Under the pieces are notes generated by a model. That model ran no database searches. It was given only the letters and a program-made list of their open reading frames with translations, and was not told the DNA's origin. This document shows, in pieces, positions 34,660 through 43,476 of a stretch of 64,000 nucleotides of DNA (its first letter is position 1; the number at the start of each line of letters is the position of its first letter). The stretch is from JBAXGW01 sp037139195 (lineage in GTDB: Bacteria; Bacteroidota; Bacteroidia; Bacteroidales; JAHJDW01), in the NCBI GenBank assembly GCA_037139195.1, contig JBAXGW010000005.1, forward strand, positions 33,568 to 97,567, in the 5' to 3' direction. Position numbers and translations under genes: made by a program.

Positions 34660-37600
34660 ATGAGACTATTAATTATCACGTGCCTTAGCTTAATTAATAT
34701 TTTTATCAGTTCTACAACTTTTGCCGCAGGAGGTTTAACTTGGGCAACTGCAACAACATGGAATTTTTCTAGCACTTCGCTTGAATCAGATTGGCTTACA
34801 ACTTTTGCTGGTGGAACCGATAATCACTCTGGCTGTGAAACAGTGCCTTCTAAAGACAAATGGTATAAATTTACTGCAACCCAAAGTGATTACTATTTTA
34901 TAGTGTCGGGAAATAATGCCGATTTCAGATATGCGTTATATACTGAATCAGGTGGCGTTTTAACTCAATTTTCAACTGCTTGTTACCTTGTTGGTAATTC
35001 AAATGCATGGCATTATTACAATACGCTTGTTAATGGAACTACTTATTACATTAAAGTAATGTCGGCAAGTTTAGCAACTACATATAGCATAGGTTTGTCG
35101 AAATACCCTTTTGCTTGGACTGGTTTTTGGAATACAGATGTTACTGAAGCTAGAAATTATGCTGGTAATTCGGCACCTGGAGTTGCTTCAGCCGTTTATG
35201 TTTCCTCGAAAGCATACAATACTTATAGTATAACAGCAAATGCTAATTATGACATAGGTTCTCTTACAATAGAAGCTAATTCTAGTGCAAGTGTGGCAAT
35301 AGCGGCACAGTCTACTCTGAGAACTATTGATATTGATAACTTAACATTAAATGCATCATCAACTTTTACTATAAATCATTCACATGCAACCTATGGTTTA
35401 GAAATAGATGTTCAGGATTTTACAGCAAATTCATCCTCAACTCTAACCATTAATGATTGTAATAATAATTTCAAATTTATTACCAGAGATATTGTTATAA
35501 ATGCGAATGCAAATATTACTTTTCCAGATAAAGGTGTTGCAAAAGAATATACAGTTTCTTCATCTAGAGCTATAAATATTGCTTCATTAGGCCAATTAAC
35601 TTTTCAAGATTATGTTAGTTTAACTGCAACAGACGTTACAGTTGATGGCACTTTGAGGTTTGATCATGTTGCTGGCTCTCAGCCAATAATTGCTGGGAAT
35701 TTTACTGTTAATGGAACACTTAATCATCAAGGTCATCGATATATTTCTTTAACTGGAATTGGAAAAACAATTAGCGGAACGGGTAATTTTTATGGGGGAA
35801 CTTCTTCTCCAATCGTTGTTGAATCTGGAGCATCGTATACTTTTGGCTCTTTGGCTTCAAACACAATTCGACTTTCGCATTTGTGTGTTGTAAGTGGTGG
35901 TTCAATTAGTATTGGAGCAAATACCGTAAATACTTGTTATTTTATTCAAAATGGAAATTTTTATCAAAACTCTGGCGTTCTCGGTATCGCTGGTCCTACT
36001 AGTTATACGATGTCATCAGGAAAATACAATGGAAACACATGGATTAGTTATGGTTTTGTAACAAATCCGGGTATTACAAATGCAAACTTTGATGAGGGAA
36101 CAGGTACAACTTATTTTAATTCCGGTGATTATACAAATGCTGACATGTTTTTTGTAAATAATCAAACGGTACCATCAGTTACTTATAATAATTTAAAGGT
36201 AAGAACAAATAATGGGTATGTTGCAACTTTAGGGACTGGTTCAAATGTTACTGTAAATGGAGATTTGTCATTAATAAATCCTGGAACCGCAGGAGGAGTT
36301 GCAACAACTAATTGGACGGTTAAAGTGGGAGCCGATATTTATATTGGATCGCTAAATGGTGTAAATCCATCAGGCAATGCACTTACCTTAAATTGTGCCC
36401 ATGCTATTTATCGTTCGTCTGGCACTGGTTCATTCACAATGGGAAATAACGCTAGTCATGCAATAAATATTTCATACTTAGATCCTTCTGGAACAGGTGA
36501 TGAGTGTTTTTATGGATTTGGAATACCTACTTTTTATGGAACTGTTAATTATAGTGGTGCAGGAAATCAAGAAATATTACCTGCTACATTTAATAATTTA
36601 ACTATTTCGGGTTCTGGCATTAAAACTGCACTGTCGAATAATTCTATTAAAGGTAATTGGACTAATAATATTGGTACTAGTGCTTTTGCCGGTTCTACAT
36701 ATAAAGTAACTTTTAATGGATCAAGTGCCCAGAGTATTACAGGGAGCTATGGTACAACGTTTAATAAATTAGAAGTCAATAACTCATTAAATGTTGATAT
36801 CATTAAAAATGCAGTCGTTAGTTCATGGGTTGATTTTACTTTGGGTGATTTTGTGGCTTCTGATGTTACACAGCCATTAACTTTTGGTTCAGCTGCTACT
36901 ATTAATACAGTTGCATCTGATAATAGCCATGTTGTTGGTTATGTAGCTAAAAATACAAGTTCAACTACAGAATTTACTTTTCCTTGCGGAGATGGTACTT
37001 ATTATAGGCTATGTAGTGTGAAGCCATCAGATGCAACAGCAAGAACATATAGAGTGAAGTATTTTGGCACTGCTTATAGCGATTTAACTACTTCTGGTAT
37101 CAACCATGTTACTAATCGTGAATATTGGGATATTGCCTCGGTGAGTGGGACTAAAAATGCATTGGTTAAACTTTCTTGGGGTTTAAATAGCGGAATTAAT
37201 TCAACTTATTTAGATTTGAAAAATGCTTTTTATAATGGAACCGATTGGATAGAAGTAACAGGTGCATATACTCACACCGGAAATTCAAGTGCTGGAACTT
37301 TAGTTTCATCCACTGATCAAACTAGTTTCGGTTATTATACATTAGGGTCTTCAACCTCTGCAAATTTGCCTGTTGAGTTATTAGATTTTAGTGCTAAATG
37401 CGATAATGATAAAGTTTTAATAAGTTGGATTACATCAAGTGAAACAAATAATAACTTTTTTACTATTGAAAAATCTGATGATTTGATTGATTTTAAAACA
37501 GTGGCATTAGTTAATGGTGCAGGAAATTCAAATTCAATAAAAGAATATCAACTTGTAGATGAGCTAAGTAATAAGCTATCGTATTACAGGTTGAAACAAA

Positions 37601-37896
37601 CTGATTTTGATGGTAAGTTTGAGCTGTTTTCTCCTGTTTCAGTTAAATGCAATGATATAAATGAAGTTTTAATATACTTTAATTCCGAAGATAAATCAAT
37701 AAGGATAGAAAATTTGTCTAATTCAGAGAAGAATGTTCAAGTTTATAATTCAGAAGGTCGATTAATTTCTAATCAGAAAACCTCAGATAACAAAAATATA
37801 AGAATTATTACTGATCAATTTTCTTCAGGTGTATATTTGGTAATGTTACTCGTAGGCAATGATGAAGTAATTACTAGAAAAATTATTATTAATTAA
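34660..37896 (+). CDS. Large secreted T9SS protein with repetitive beta-rich region
   Basis: 1078 residues with signal peptide (about 1-23, ending TTFAA). An N-terminal PPC-like domain (about 25-150) has KWYKFTATQSDYYFIV. Then about 150-900 is a Ser/Thr/Asn/Gly-rich beta-helix-like region with recurring 'LTVNGTLN' type turns. The end (about 905-1078) has the common T9SS 'LPVELLDFSAKCDNDKV' module and a terminal sorting domain (SSGVYLVMLLVG, then a basic tail). Cell-surface protein, probably adhesive; no enzyme motif seen. It is 10 bases upstream of the first collagen-like gene. Confidence 0.85.
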   Translation: MRLLIITCLSLINIFISSTTFAAGGLTWATATTWNFSSTSLESDWLTTFAGGTDNHSGCETVPSKDKWYKFTATQSDYYFIVSGNNADFRYALYTESGGVLTQFSTACYLVGNSNAWHYYNTLVNGTTYYIKVMSASLATTYSIGLSKYPFAWTGFWNTDVTEARNYAGNSAPGVASAVYVSSKAYNTYSITANANYDIGSLTIEANSSASVAIAAQSTLRTIDIDNLTLNASSTFTINHSHATYGLEIDVQDFTANSSSTLTINDCNNNFKFITRDIVINANANITFPDKGVAKEYTVSSSRAINIASLGQLTFQDYVSLTATDVTVDGTLRFDHVAGSQPIIAGNFTVNGTLNHQGHRYISLTGIGKTISGTGNFYGGTSSPIVVESGASYTFGSLASNTIRLSHLCVVSGGSISIGANTVNTCYFIQNGNFYQNSGVLGIAGPTSYTMSSGKYNGNTWISYGFVTNPGITNANFDEGTGTTYFNSGDYTNADMFFVNNQTVPSVTYNNLKVRTNNGYVATLGTGSNVTVNGDLSLINPGTAGGVATTNWTVKVGADIYIGSLNGVNPSGNALTLNCAHAIYRSSGTGSFTMGNNASHAINISYLDPSGTGDECFYGFGIPTFYGTVNYSGAGNQEILPATFNNLTISGSGIKTALSNNSIKGNWTNNIGTSAFAGSTYKVTFNGSSAQSITGSYGTTFNKLEVNNSLNVDIIKNAVVSSWVDFTLGDFVASDVTQPLTFGSAATINTVASDNSHVVGYVAKNTSSTTEFTFPCGDGTYYRLCSVKPSDATARTYRVKYFGTAYSDLTTSGINHVTNREYWDIASVSGTKNALVKLSWGLNSGINSTYLDLKNAFYNGTDWIEVTGAYTHTGNSSAGTLVSSTDQTSFGYYTLGSSTSANLPVELLDFSAKCDNDKVLISWITSSETNNNFFTIEKSDDLIDFKTVALVNGAGNSNSIKEYQLVDELSNKLSYYRLKQTDFDGKFELFSPVSVKCNDINEVLIYFNSEDKSIRIENLSNSEKNVQVYNSEGRLISNQKTSDNKNIRIITDQFSSGVYLVMLLVGNDEVITRKIIIN

Positions 37897-37906
37897 TAGA
37901 GAACAA

Positions 37907-38986
37907 ATGAAAAATATCAGCCAGTATTTTCAGATCATATTTTGCGTTTGCACTTTTCTTGTTTATTCAAATTGCTATTCCCAAAATAACGTTGGAATAG
38001 GAACCACAACGCCAGAAAAAACTGCTATTTTAGATTTGTCTTCTACTAATAAAGGTTTGTTAATTCCAAGATTAACAACTACTCAAAGGAATTCAATTCC
38101 AGTAACAGCTGCTTCAGATGGGTTAATAGTTTACGATATAGATTTTAATTGTATCTTTTACTTTACAAAAAGCACTAGCACGTGGATTTCATTATGTACT
38201 AGTGTAACTGGAGCTACAGGAAGCACAGGTGTAACTGGTTCAACTGGAGTGTCAGGAGTAACGGGAAATGTTGGTAATACGGGTGCGACTGGTAGTACTG
38301 GACCAACTGGTTTAATAGGTAGTACGGGGCCTGCTGGTAATACTGGAAACACAGGTTTAACTGGTGATACTGGTCCAACTGGATTGCAAGGCGATATTGG
38401 TGCAACAGGAGCTACGGGTTCTACTGGACCAATTGGAAATACGGGGGCAACGGGTGCAACTGGTATTTCTGCAAGTGTTTTTGTAATTCCATATTACCAA
38501 GCATTTGTTCCCGATTTGACAACTAAGTATTTTTATAATGGATCCATATTTGGTTGGAATTCGTTTAATGATATAGGTAAAAATACTTCAAGTATTTCAA
38601 ATCCTGCTAATATGTTTTGGCTATTTAATGCTTCTCAGGCTGCAACTTTTATAGCTACCGAAAATGGAACTTTTATTAAATTTAAAGGAAAATTATTTAA
38701 TCATTATGATGGTTCAGGTGTTAATAAAACAGGAACCATAGGTGTTTATGTTTACAAATATACTATAGCGAATGGAGAAAATAATTTAAGTGGACCGCTA
38801 GTTGGAGTTTTGTTAGGTTCTGCTTCTGTTAATTGCATAAATGAGGGTTATTCATACGATATAGAAACTACAGGTAATATTGCTTTTAATTCGGGTGATT
38901 TAATGGTTGTTTTTTGTAAGAGCGAAGACTTTAATACAACCGATAATGTGTTTTATTTAAATGGATCATTAGAAATTAGATATTAA
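37907..38986 (+). CDS. Collagen-like secreted protein with base, Gly-X-Y stalk and C-terminal head
   Basis: 359 residues. Signal peptide about 1-25. Base module 27-101 begins NVGIGTTTPEK and contains GLLIPRLTTTQRN, a motif common in Bacteroidota surface and tail-fibre-like proteins. From residue 102 there are 29 uninterrupted Gly-X-Y triplets (28 ending at 185, plus GIS), rich in Thr at Y, as in bacterial collagen-like stalks such as BclA. The head (about 190-359) is strand-rich with C1q-like appearance by eye and no sorting domain. The gene follows a large T9SS protein by 10 bases. A trimeric lollipop-shaped surface protein is inferred. Confidence 0.85.
   Translation: MKNISQYFQIIFCVCTFLVYSNCYSQNNVGIGTTTPEKTAILDLSSTNKGLLIPRLTTTQRNSIPVTAASDGLIVYDIDFNCIFYFTKSTSTWISLCTSVTGATGSTGVTGSTGVSGVTGNVGNTGATGSTGPTGLIGSTGPAGNTGNTGLTGDTGPTGLQGDIGATGATGSTGPIGNTGATGATGISASVFVIPYYQAFVPDLTTKYFYNGSIFGWNSFNDIGKNTSSISNPANMFWLFNASQAATFIATENGTFIKFKGKLFNHYDGSGVNKTGTIGVYVYKYTIANGENNLSGPLVGVLLGSASVNCINEGYSYDIETTGNIAFNSGDLMVVFCKSEDFNTTDNVFYLNGSLEIRY
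38210..38464 (+). repeat. 29 Gly-X-Y codon triplets (collagen-like)
   Basis: Encoded GXY units from residue 102 without interruption; the DNA has a 9-base periodicity of GGN-NNN-ACN-like codons with variable synonymous bases. Confidence 0.9.
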
Positions 38987-39013
38987 AAATTTAATAATTT
39001 GAAAATAAATGAT

Positions 39014-39021
39014 TAAATTTG
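39014..39021 (+). promoter_or_regulatory. Candidate -7 element (TAAATTTG) for the second collagen-like gene
   Basis: Full TAnnTTTG match, 25 bases before the ATG at 39047, so the gene may have its own promoter in addition to read-through. Confidence 0.45.
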
Positions 39022-39046
39022 TGTTCATGTTTATAATAAGAAGAAA

Positions 39047-40048
39047 ATGGGAAATAAAAGCAAAAATAATTCAACGCTAAATAAATTTTTAATAGCAATA
39101 GGTTTGTTGTTAATTTGTTCTTCTGCTTTTTCGCAAAGTAATGTTGGCATTGGAACAAGTACGCCTGAAAAAACTTCTATATTAGATTTATCAACTACCG
39201 ATAAAGGTTTGTTGATTCCTCGCTTAACAACAGCCCAACGAAATGCTATTCCAGTAACTCCATCATCTGATGGTTTATTAGTTTATGACATTGATTTTGA
39301 TTGTGTTTTTTATTATACAATTTCAACTAATTCATGGGTGTCTTTGTGTACTAGTGTTATAGGAGCAACAGGAGCAACAGGTGCTACTGGTTCAACTGGA
39401 TTGACTGGTGCAACAGGAGCCAATGGTGTAGCGGGTCCAACAGGTGCTACGGGAATTAATGGATCGACAGGTTCAACAGGAGCTACAGGTTCTAATGGAG
39501 TAACTGGGCCAACAGGTGTAACAGGCTTGAATGGAACAACAGGAGCTACCGGAGTTACCGGAGCCACAGGGGTGACTGGTCCTATTGGTGTAACTGGAAT
39601 GACAGGAGCTACAGGTGCTAGTCCTATAAAATGGTTTGTAACGGGAACAACTGATATTTCTAAAAACAGTGCAACTTGGACTAATATGACCGATATGAAT
39701 CTGACAATTACTCCTACTCAATCTACTGTTGTTGTTATGTTTTCTGCATCTGGGCATGCTTTAATAGCAAGTAATTATCCTCAATATGTAAATTTTAGAT
39801 GCAGAGTGAATGGTGTTACAGTTGGTGGAACTACAAGTTTGTGTTATGATAATGTATCTGGAGGTTTGGATGTAGCAGCTTCTTGGAATGCACAGTTGAA
39901 TTTGCCAATAACGGTCAATATTGGAGTTGCAAATACTATTCAAATACAATGGTATACTGATAATTCAAACTCACTACCAGATGATGTTTATAATTATTGT
40001 ACGACAAATAATGATTTTAGTCATCGAACATTGATGATAATGGAATAA
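39047..40048 (+). CDS. Collagen-like secreted protein, paralogue with a different head
   Basis: 333 residues. Signal peptide 1-30 (ending AFSQ). The base module (31-105) is nearly the same as in the preceding gene (NVGIGTSTPEK, GLLIPRLTTAQRN). From residue 106 there are 29 Gly-X-Y triplets (28, then GAS), mostly GAT/GVT. The head (about 193-333) is strand-rich but does not align by eye with the head of the first protein. No sorting domain. A terminator lies 8 bases after the stop, closing the three-gene cluster. Confidence 0.85.
   Translation: MGNKSKNNSTLNKFLIAIGLLLICSSAFSQSNVGIGTSTPEKTSILDLSTTDKGLLIPRLTTAQRNAIPVTPSSDGLLVYDIDFDCVFYYTISTNSWVSLCTSVIGATGATGATGSTGLTGATGANGVAGPTGATGINGSTGSTGATGSNGVTGPTGVTGLNGTTGATGVTGATGVTGPIGVTGMTGATGASPIKWFVTGTTDISKNSATWTNMTDMNLTITPTQSTVVVMFSASGHALIASNYPQYVNFRCRVNGVTVGGTTSLCYDNVSGGLDVAASWNAQLNLPITVNIGVANTIQIQWYTDNSNSLPDDVYNYCTTNNDFSHRTLMIME
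39362..39618 (+). repeat. 29 Gly-X-Y codon triplets (collagen-like)
   Basis: Encoded from residue 106, with the same triplet count as the stalk of the preceding paralogue but a different order of X and Y residues. Confidence 0.9.
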
Positions 40049-40056
40049 GATTTAAG

Positions 40057-40083
40057 AGGTGTTGATAACAACACCTTTTTTTT
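40057..40083 (+). terminator. Terminator of the collagen-like cluster
   Basis: Perfect 8-bp stem AGGTGTTG / CAACACCT with a 4-base loop, then eight T. Confidence 0.92.
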
Positions 40084-40156
40084 ATGAAAAGAAAAGACTA
40101 AAAATTTTGATAAAAACAATAAAACTCTTTTTTTTGTACTTCAAAAAAGTATCAAA

Positions 40157-41293
40157 ATGAAAAAGAAATTATTATGGGTATTAGTGGCTTTAATAGCACT
40201 TATTACTATTTCCTATTTTTGTATGCCATATTATGTTCAAAGAGCTTTAATATATCAAAAACCAAATATTGATGACTATAAAATATTTGATAACAGAGAA
40301 ATTAAAAATAGCAATCCTATTCCATGGAATAAATCGGTGTTTTATTGTAAATCAAAAATTGATAAGTCGCTTCGTGAAAAAATAGAAAGTTTTAAAACTG
40401 CTGCTTTTGTTGTGGTTCAAAACGATTCTATTTTGTATGAAGAATATTGGGATGGCTATAACGAGCAAACTATATCTAATTCATTTTCAGTTGCTAAAAG
40501 TGTAGTGTCATTATTAATTGGAATTGCAGTTGATGAAAAGAAAATTTCAAGTATTAATGATCCAATTTTTAAATATTTACCCGATTTTCCAAATCTAAAA
40601 AATGATAGTTTAACCATTAGAAACGTTTTAAAAATGAGTTCGGGTTTAGACTGGAATGAGGAGTATGCTGCATTGTTTTCTCCTACTACAAAAGCTTATT
40701 ATGGAAAAGATTTAATTGAATTGATAAAAGGTGTTAAGGTATCAGAAAAGCCAGGGGTTGTGTTTCGTTATTTAAGCATAAATACTCAAATTTTAGCGCT
40801 TGTTGTTGAAAAAGCTACAGGAAAGCCTGTTTCAAAATATGCAGAAGAGAAGATTTGGAGTAAAATTGGAGCAGAGCACGATGCATTGTGGAGTGTAGAT
40901 AAAAAAGAGGGAATGGAAAAAGCATATTGTTGTTTTAATAGCACAGCAAAAGATTTTGCTCGAATTGGGAAATTAATATTGAATAAAGGAAAGTGGAATA
41001 ATCAACAGATAGTTAGCGAAAAGTATATTCTTGAATCAACAACAGCAAGTTCCGATTTAAAAGATAAAGACGGTAAAAAAGTTGATTTTTATGGCTATCA
41101 ATGGTGGTATTTAAATTATAAGGGCTTAAAAATTCCGTATGCACGAGGAATTTTAGGGCAATATATATTTGTGATTCCAGAAAAAAATGCAGTGGTTGTT
41201 CGTTTAGGTCATGAGCGAAGCTCTAGTTATGAAGGGAGTTTTCCTTCAGATATATTAATGTATTTAGAAACAGCATTGACTATTTTAAAATAA
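40157..41293 (+). CDS. Serine hydrolase, beta-lactamase (class C/PBP) fold
   Basis: 378 residues with an N-terminal membrane anchor (about 5-25). The catalytic SxxK motif is Ser111-V-A-Lys114 in NSFSVAKSVV, followed by a Tyr motif (RYLSINTQ, near 203-210) and a C-terminal G-H segment (VRLGHER near 352-358) in place of the KTG box. These features match the serine hydrolase (class C beta-lactamase/esterase EstB) superfamily. Probably periplasmic and membrane-bound; the substrate is unknown and a resistance role is not implied. nth follows 4 bases downstream. Confidence 0.88.
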   Translation: MKKKLLWVLVALIALITISYFCMPYYVQRALIYQKPNIDDYKIFDNREIKNSNPIPWNKSVFYCKSKIDKSLREKIESFKTAAFVVVQNDSILYEEYWDGYNEQTISNSFSVAKSVVSLLIGIAVDEKKISSINDPIFKYLPDFPNLKNDSLTIRNVLKMSSGLDWNEEYAALFSPTTKAYYGKDLIELIKGVKVSEKPGVVFRYLSINTQILALVVEKATGKPVSKYAEEKIWSKIGAEHDALWSVDKKEGMEKAYCCFNSTAKDFARIGKLILNKGKWNNQQIVSEKYILESTTASSDLKDKDGKKVDFYGYQWWYLNYKGLKIPYARGILGQYIFVIPEKNAVVVRLGHERSSSYEGSFPSDILMYLETALTILK

Positions 41294-41297
41294 GGAA

Positions 41298-41939
41298 ATG
41301 ACAAAAAAACAATTATTTAATCATTTAATAGAATATTTCGAAATAAATATGCCAAATGCGGCATCTGAATTGAATTATTCTAATCCTTATGAATTATTAG
41401 TGGCAGTTATACTCTCAGCCCAATGCACAGATGTCAGAGTAAATAAAATAACGCCCAATTTGTTTCTGAAATATCCAACGGTTAATGAACTAGCAAATTC
41501 AACTATTGATGACATATTTGCTCTTATTCGAAGTTGTTCATATCCAAATAATAAATCGAAACACTTGCTGGGTATGGCGAAAATGGTATGCAGTGATTTT
41601 AATGGCACAATACCTTCTGATGTTGAAGAATTACAGGCTATTCCAGGAGTTGGTCGTAAGACTGCAAATGTAATTGCTTCTGTTATTTTTAATAAACCTA
41701 CTATGGCTGTTGATACTCATGTTCATAGAGTTTCTGCTCGTATAGGCTTGACTAGTGATGCAAAAACACCATTAGAAACCGAACGTCAACTAGTCAGATA
41801 TATACCTGATTCAAAAATCCCCATAGCACATCATTGGTTGATATTACACGGTAGATATACTTGTAAAGCAAGAAAACCTATTTGTAAAGATTGTGGATTA
41901 ACTGACGTTTGCAAATGGTATAAGTTGAATATGATCTAA
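41298..41939 (+). CDS. nth: Endonuclease III (DNA glycosylase/AP lyase)
   Basis: 213 residues. Endonuclease III removes oxidised pyrimidines and nicks abasic sites in base excision repair. The helix-hairpin-helix LQAIPGVGRKTAN (112-124) has catalytic Lys121, the catalytic Asp is Asp139 in VDTHVHR, and the [4Fe-4S] cluster ligands are Cys189, Cys196, Cys199 and Cys205 (C-x6-C-x2-C-x5-C). All key residues are present. It is directly behind the serine hydrolase gene and convergent with dapD. Confidence 0.96.
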   Translation: MTKKQLFNHLIEYFEINMPNAASELNYSNPYELLVAVILSAQCTDVRVNKITPNLFLKYPTVNELANSTIDDIFALIRSCSYPNNKSKHLLGMAKMVCSDFNGTIPSDVEELQAIPGVGRKTANVIASVIFNKPTMAVDTHVHRVSARIGLTSDAKTPLETERQLVRYIPDSKIPIAHHWLILHGRYTCKARKPICKDCGLTDVCKWYKLNMI

Positions 41940-42045
41940 AATCGCCAATGGTTAAAGGCATTGATAATTGGCTGAATTTATGTTTCTTGAAGTTGTAAAA
42001 TATAATTCATGCGTCTTTTTGCCATTAACTCGTCAACTTGATTAC

Positions 42046-42864
42046 TTAAACCGCCACATTGTATTCTCTCAGTGTTTGATTCAATGAAGTTTTTAAGTCG
42101 GTAGATGCTTTTCTTTTTCCAATTATTAGTGCACAAGGCACTTGAAAATCTCCAGCAGGAAATTTTTTCGTGTAACTGCCTGGAATTACAACGCTATCAG
42201 CGGGAATAAAGCCTTTATATTCGGTAGGTTCCGTTTGTGTAACATCAATAATTTTAGTAGATCCTGTAATAACAACATTAGCTCCCAAAACAGCTCGTTG
42301 ACCAACAAAGGCTCCTTCAACAACAATACATCGAGAGCCAACAAAACAATCGTCTTCAATAATAACAGGAGCTGCTTGAACTGGTTCTAATACTCCGCCA
42401 ATGCCCACACCGCCACTTAAATGAACGTTTTTACCAATCTGGGCACAAGACCCAACTGTAGCCCACGTGTCAACCATTGTTCCGCTGCCAATATAAGCAC
42501 CAATATTGACATAAGAAGGCATTAATATAACTCCCGACTCAATATGAGCGCCATATCTTGCAATGGCATGAGGAACAACTCTTATTCCTTTTTCTTTGTA
42601 TTGTTTTTTTAATGGAATTTTATCATGGAATTCAAATGGTCCAATTTCAATAGTTTCCATTTGCATTATTGGGAAATACAATATTACTGCTTTTTTTACC
42701 CATTCATTTACTATCCATTTGTCTTCATTTTTTTCGGCAACTCTTAATTCTCCTTTGTCTAAAAGTTCAACGCAGCTCTTTATAGTGTTTTGTACTTCTA
42801 TTTCTTTAAGCAATTCTCTGTTTAGCCAAGTTTGCTCAATGGTAGTAATGTAATTTGAAAACAT
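42046..42864 (-). CDS. dapD: 2,3,4,5-tetrahydropyridine-2,6-dicarboxylate N-succinyltransferase
   Basis: DapD transfers succinyl from succinyl-CoA in the diaminopimelate/lysine pathway. 272 residues from the ATG at 42864; a TTG two codons upstream was rejected. A helical N-terminal domain is followed by hexapeptide repeats of the left-handed beta-helix (about 100-240), with MPSYVNIGAYIGSGTMVDTW (about 120-139) and GIGGVLEP (about 155-162) typical of DapD. A -7 element lies 21 bases upstream. It indicates the succinylase branch for meso-DAP synthesis. Confidence 0.95.
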   Translation of the reverse strand: MFSNYITTIEQTWLNRELLKEIEVQNTIKSCVELLDKGELRVAEKNEDKWIVNEWVKKAVILYFPIMQMETIEIGPFEFHDKIPLKKQYKEKGIRVVPHAIARYGAHIESGVILMPSYVNIGAYIGSGTMVDTWATVGSCAQIGKNVHLSGGVGIGGVLEPVQAAPVIIEDDCFVGSRCIVVEGAFVGQRAVLGANVVITGSTKIIDVTQTEPTEYKGFIPADSVVIPGSYTKKFPAGDFQVPCALIIGKRKASTDLKTSLNQTLREYNVAV

Positions 42865-42884
42865 ATTCAATTGGATTTAGATTG

Positions 42885-42892
42885 CAAAGATA
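42885..42892 (-). promoter_or_regulatory. Candidate -7 element for dapD
   Basis: CAAAGATA on the plus strand, TATCTTTG on the minus strand. Confidence 0.45.
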
Positions 42893-42930
42893 GTAGAATG
42901 ATTTTTAGAGAACAAAAAATAATAGATACA

Positions 42931-42957
42931 AAAAAACGCCTCATAAATGAAGCGTTT
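42931..42957 (-). terminator. Terminator of the HU gene
   Basis: On the minus strand stem AAACGC-x-TCAT / ATGA-x-GCGTTT with one mismatch and a 2-base loop, then a T-run. Confidence 0.75.
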
Positions 42958-42982
42958 CTTTTAATTAAAGCAATAGCATTAA

Positions 42983-43255
42983 TTATTTAACTTTTCCTGA
43001 TAATTCAGCACCAGCTTTAAATTTAACTACTTTTTTAGCAGCTATTTTTATTTCTTTACCAGTTTGTGGGTTTCTTCCTTTTCTTGCTGCTCTTTTTGCA
43101 ACTGAGAAAGAACCAAATCCTACTAATGCAACTCTGTCACCTTTTTTCAAAGATTTTGATGTAGCAGTAATAAATGCATCTAATGCTTTTCTTGCGTCAG
43201 CTTTAGTCATTTTAGACTCAGCAGCCATTGCTTCAACTAATTCAGCTTTGTTCAT
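42983..43255 (-). CDS. HU family DNA-binding protein
   Basis: A 90-residue basic histone-like protein. HU dimers bend DNA non-specifically and compact the nucleoid. The family signature GFGSFSVAKRAARKGRNPQT (about 46-65) with the DNA-intercalating Pro63 in RNPQTG is complete, and MNKAELVEAMA begins the typical N-terminal helix. A -7 element lies 47 bases upstream and a terminator follows, so it is a single-gene transcript. Confidence 0.96.
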   Translation of the reverse strand: MNKAELVEAMAAESKMTKADARKALDAFITATSKSLKKGDRVALVGFGSFSVAKRAARKGRNPQTGKEIKIAAKKVVKFKAGAELSGKVK

Positions 43256-43302
43256 GTTTCAAATTTTAATATTAGTAATTTGTTTAACTTTAATTGAGAT
43301 TG

Positions 43303-43310
43303 CAAATATA
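43303..43310 (-). promoter_or_regulatory. Candidate -7 element for the HU gene
   Basis: CAAATATA on the plus strand, TATATTTG on the minus strand. Confidence 0.45.
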
Positions 43311-43476
43311 TACGCAAACAATGAAAAAGCAAATATTATTTAAAAAAAAATGCTGTTTTGTTAATAAAATGGCGTTTTTGTTAATAACCGTAGGTTTGAA
43401 TAGGTTGATATTAGGAGTTTATAGCTGTTTCAATATTTGTGATTTGTTAATTTGCATTGAGTTTGTCGATAAAATA

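Noticed and set aside
38158..39567. Minus-strand open frames rich in Pro-Val and Pro-Ala opposite the collagen-like stalks
   Set aside because: They are the antisense reading of Gly-X-Thr codons and have no start context or promoter.
38210..39618. CRISPR-like or tandem DNA repeat
   Set aside because: The 9-base periodicity comes from Gly-X-Y codons in an open frame with synonymous variation, without spacers.
41944..41972. Terminator after nth
   Set aside because: A 6-bp inverted repeat (GCCAAT / ATTGGC) with a large loop and no T-run.
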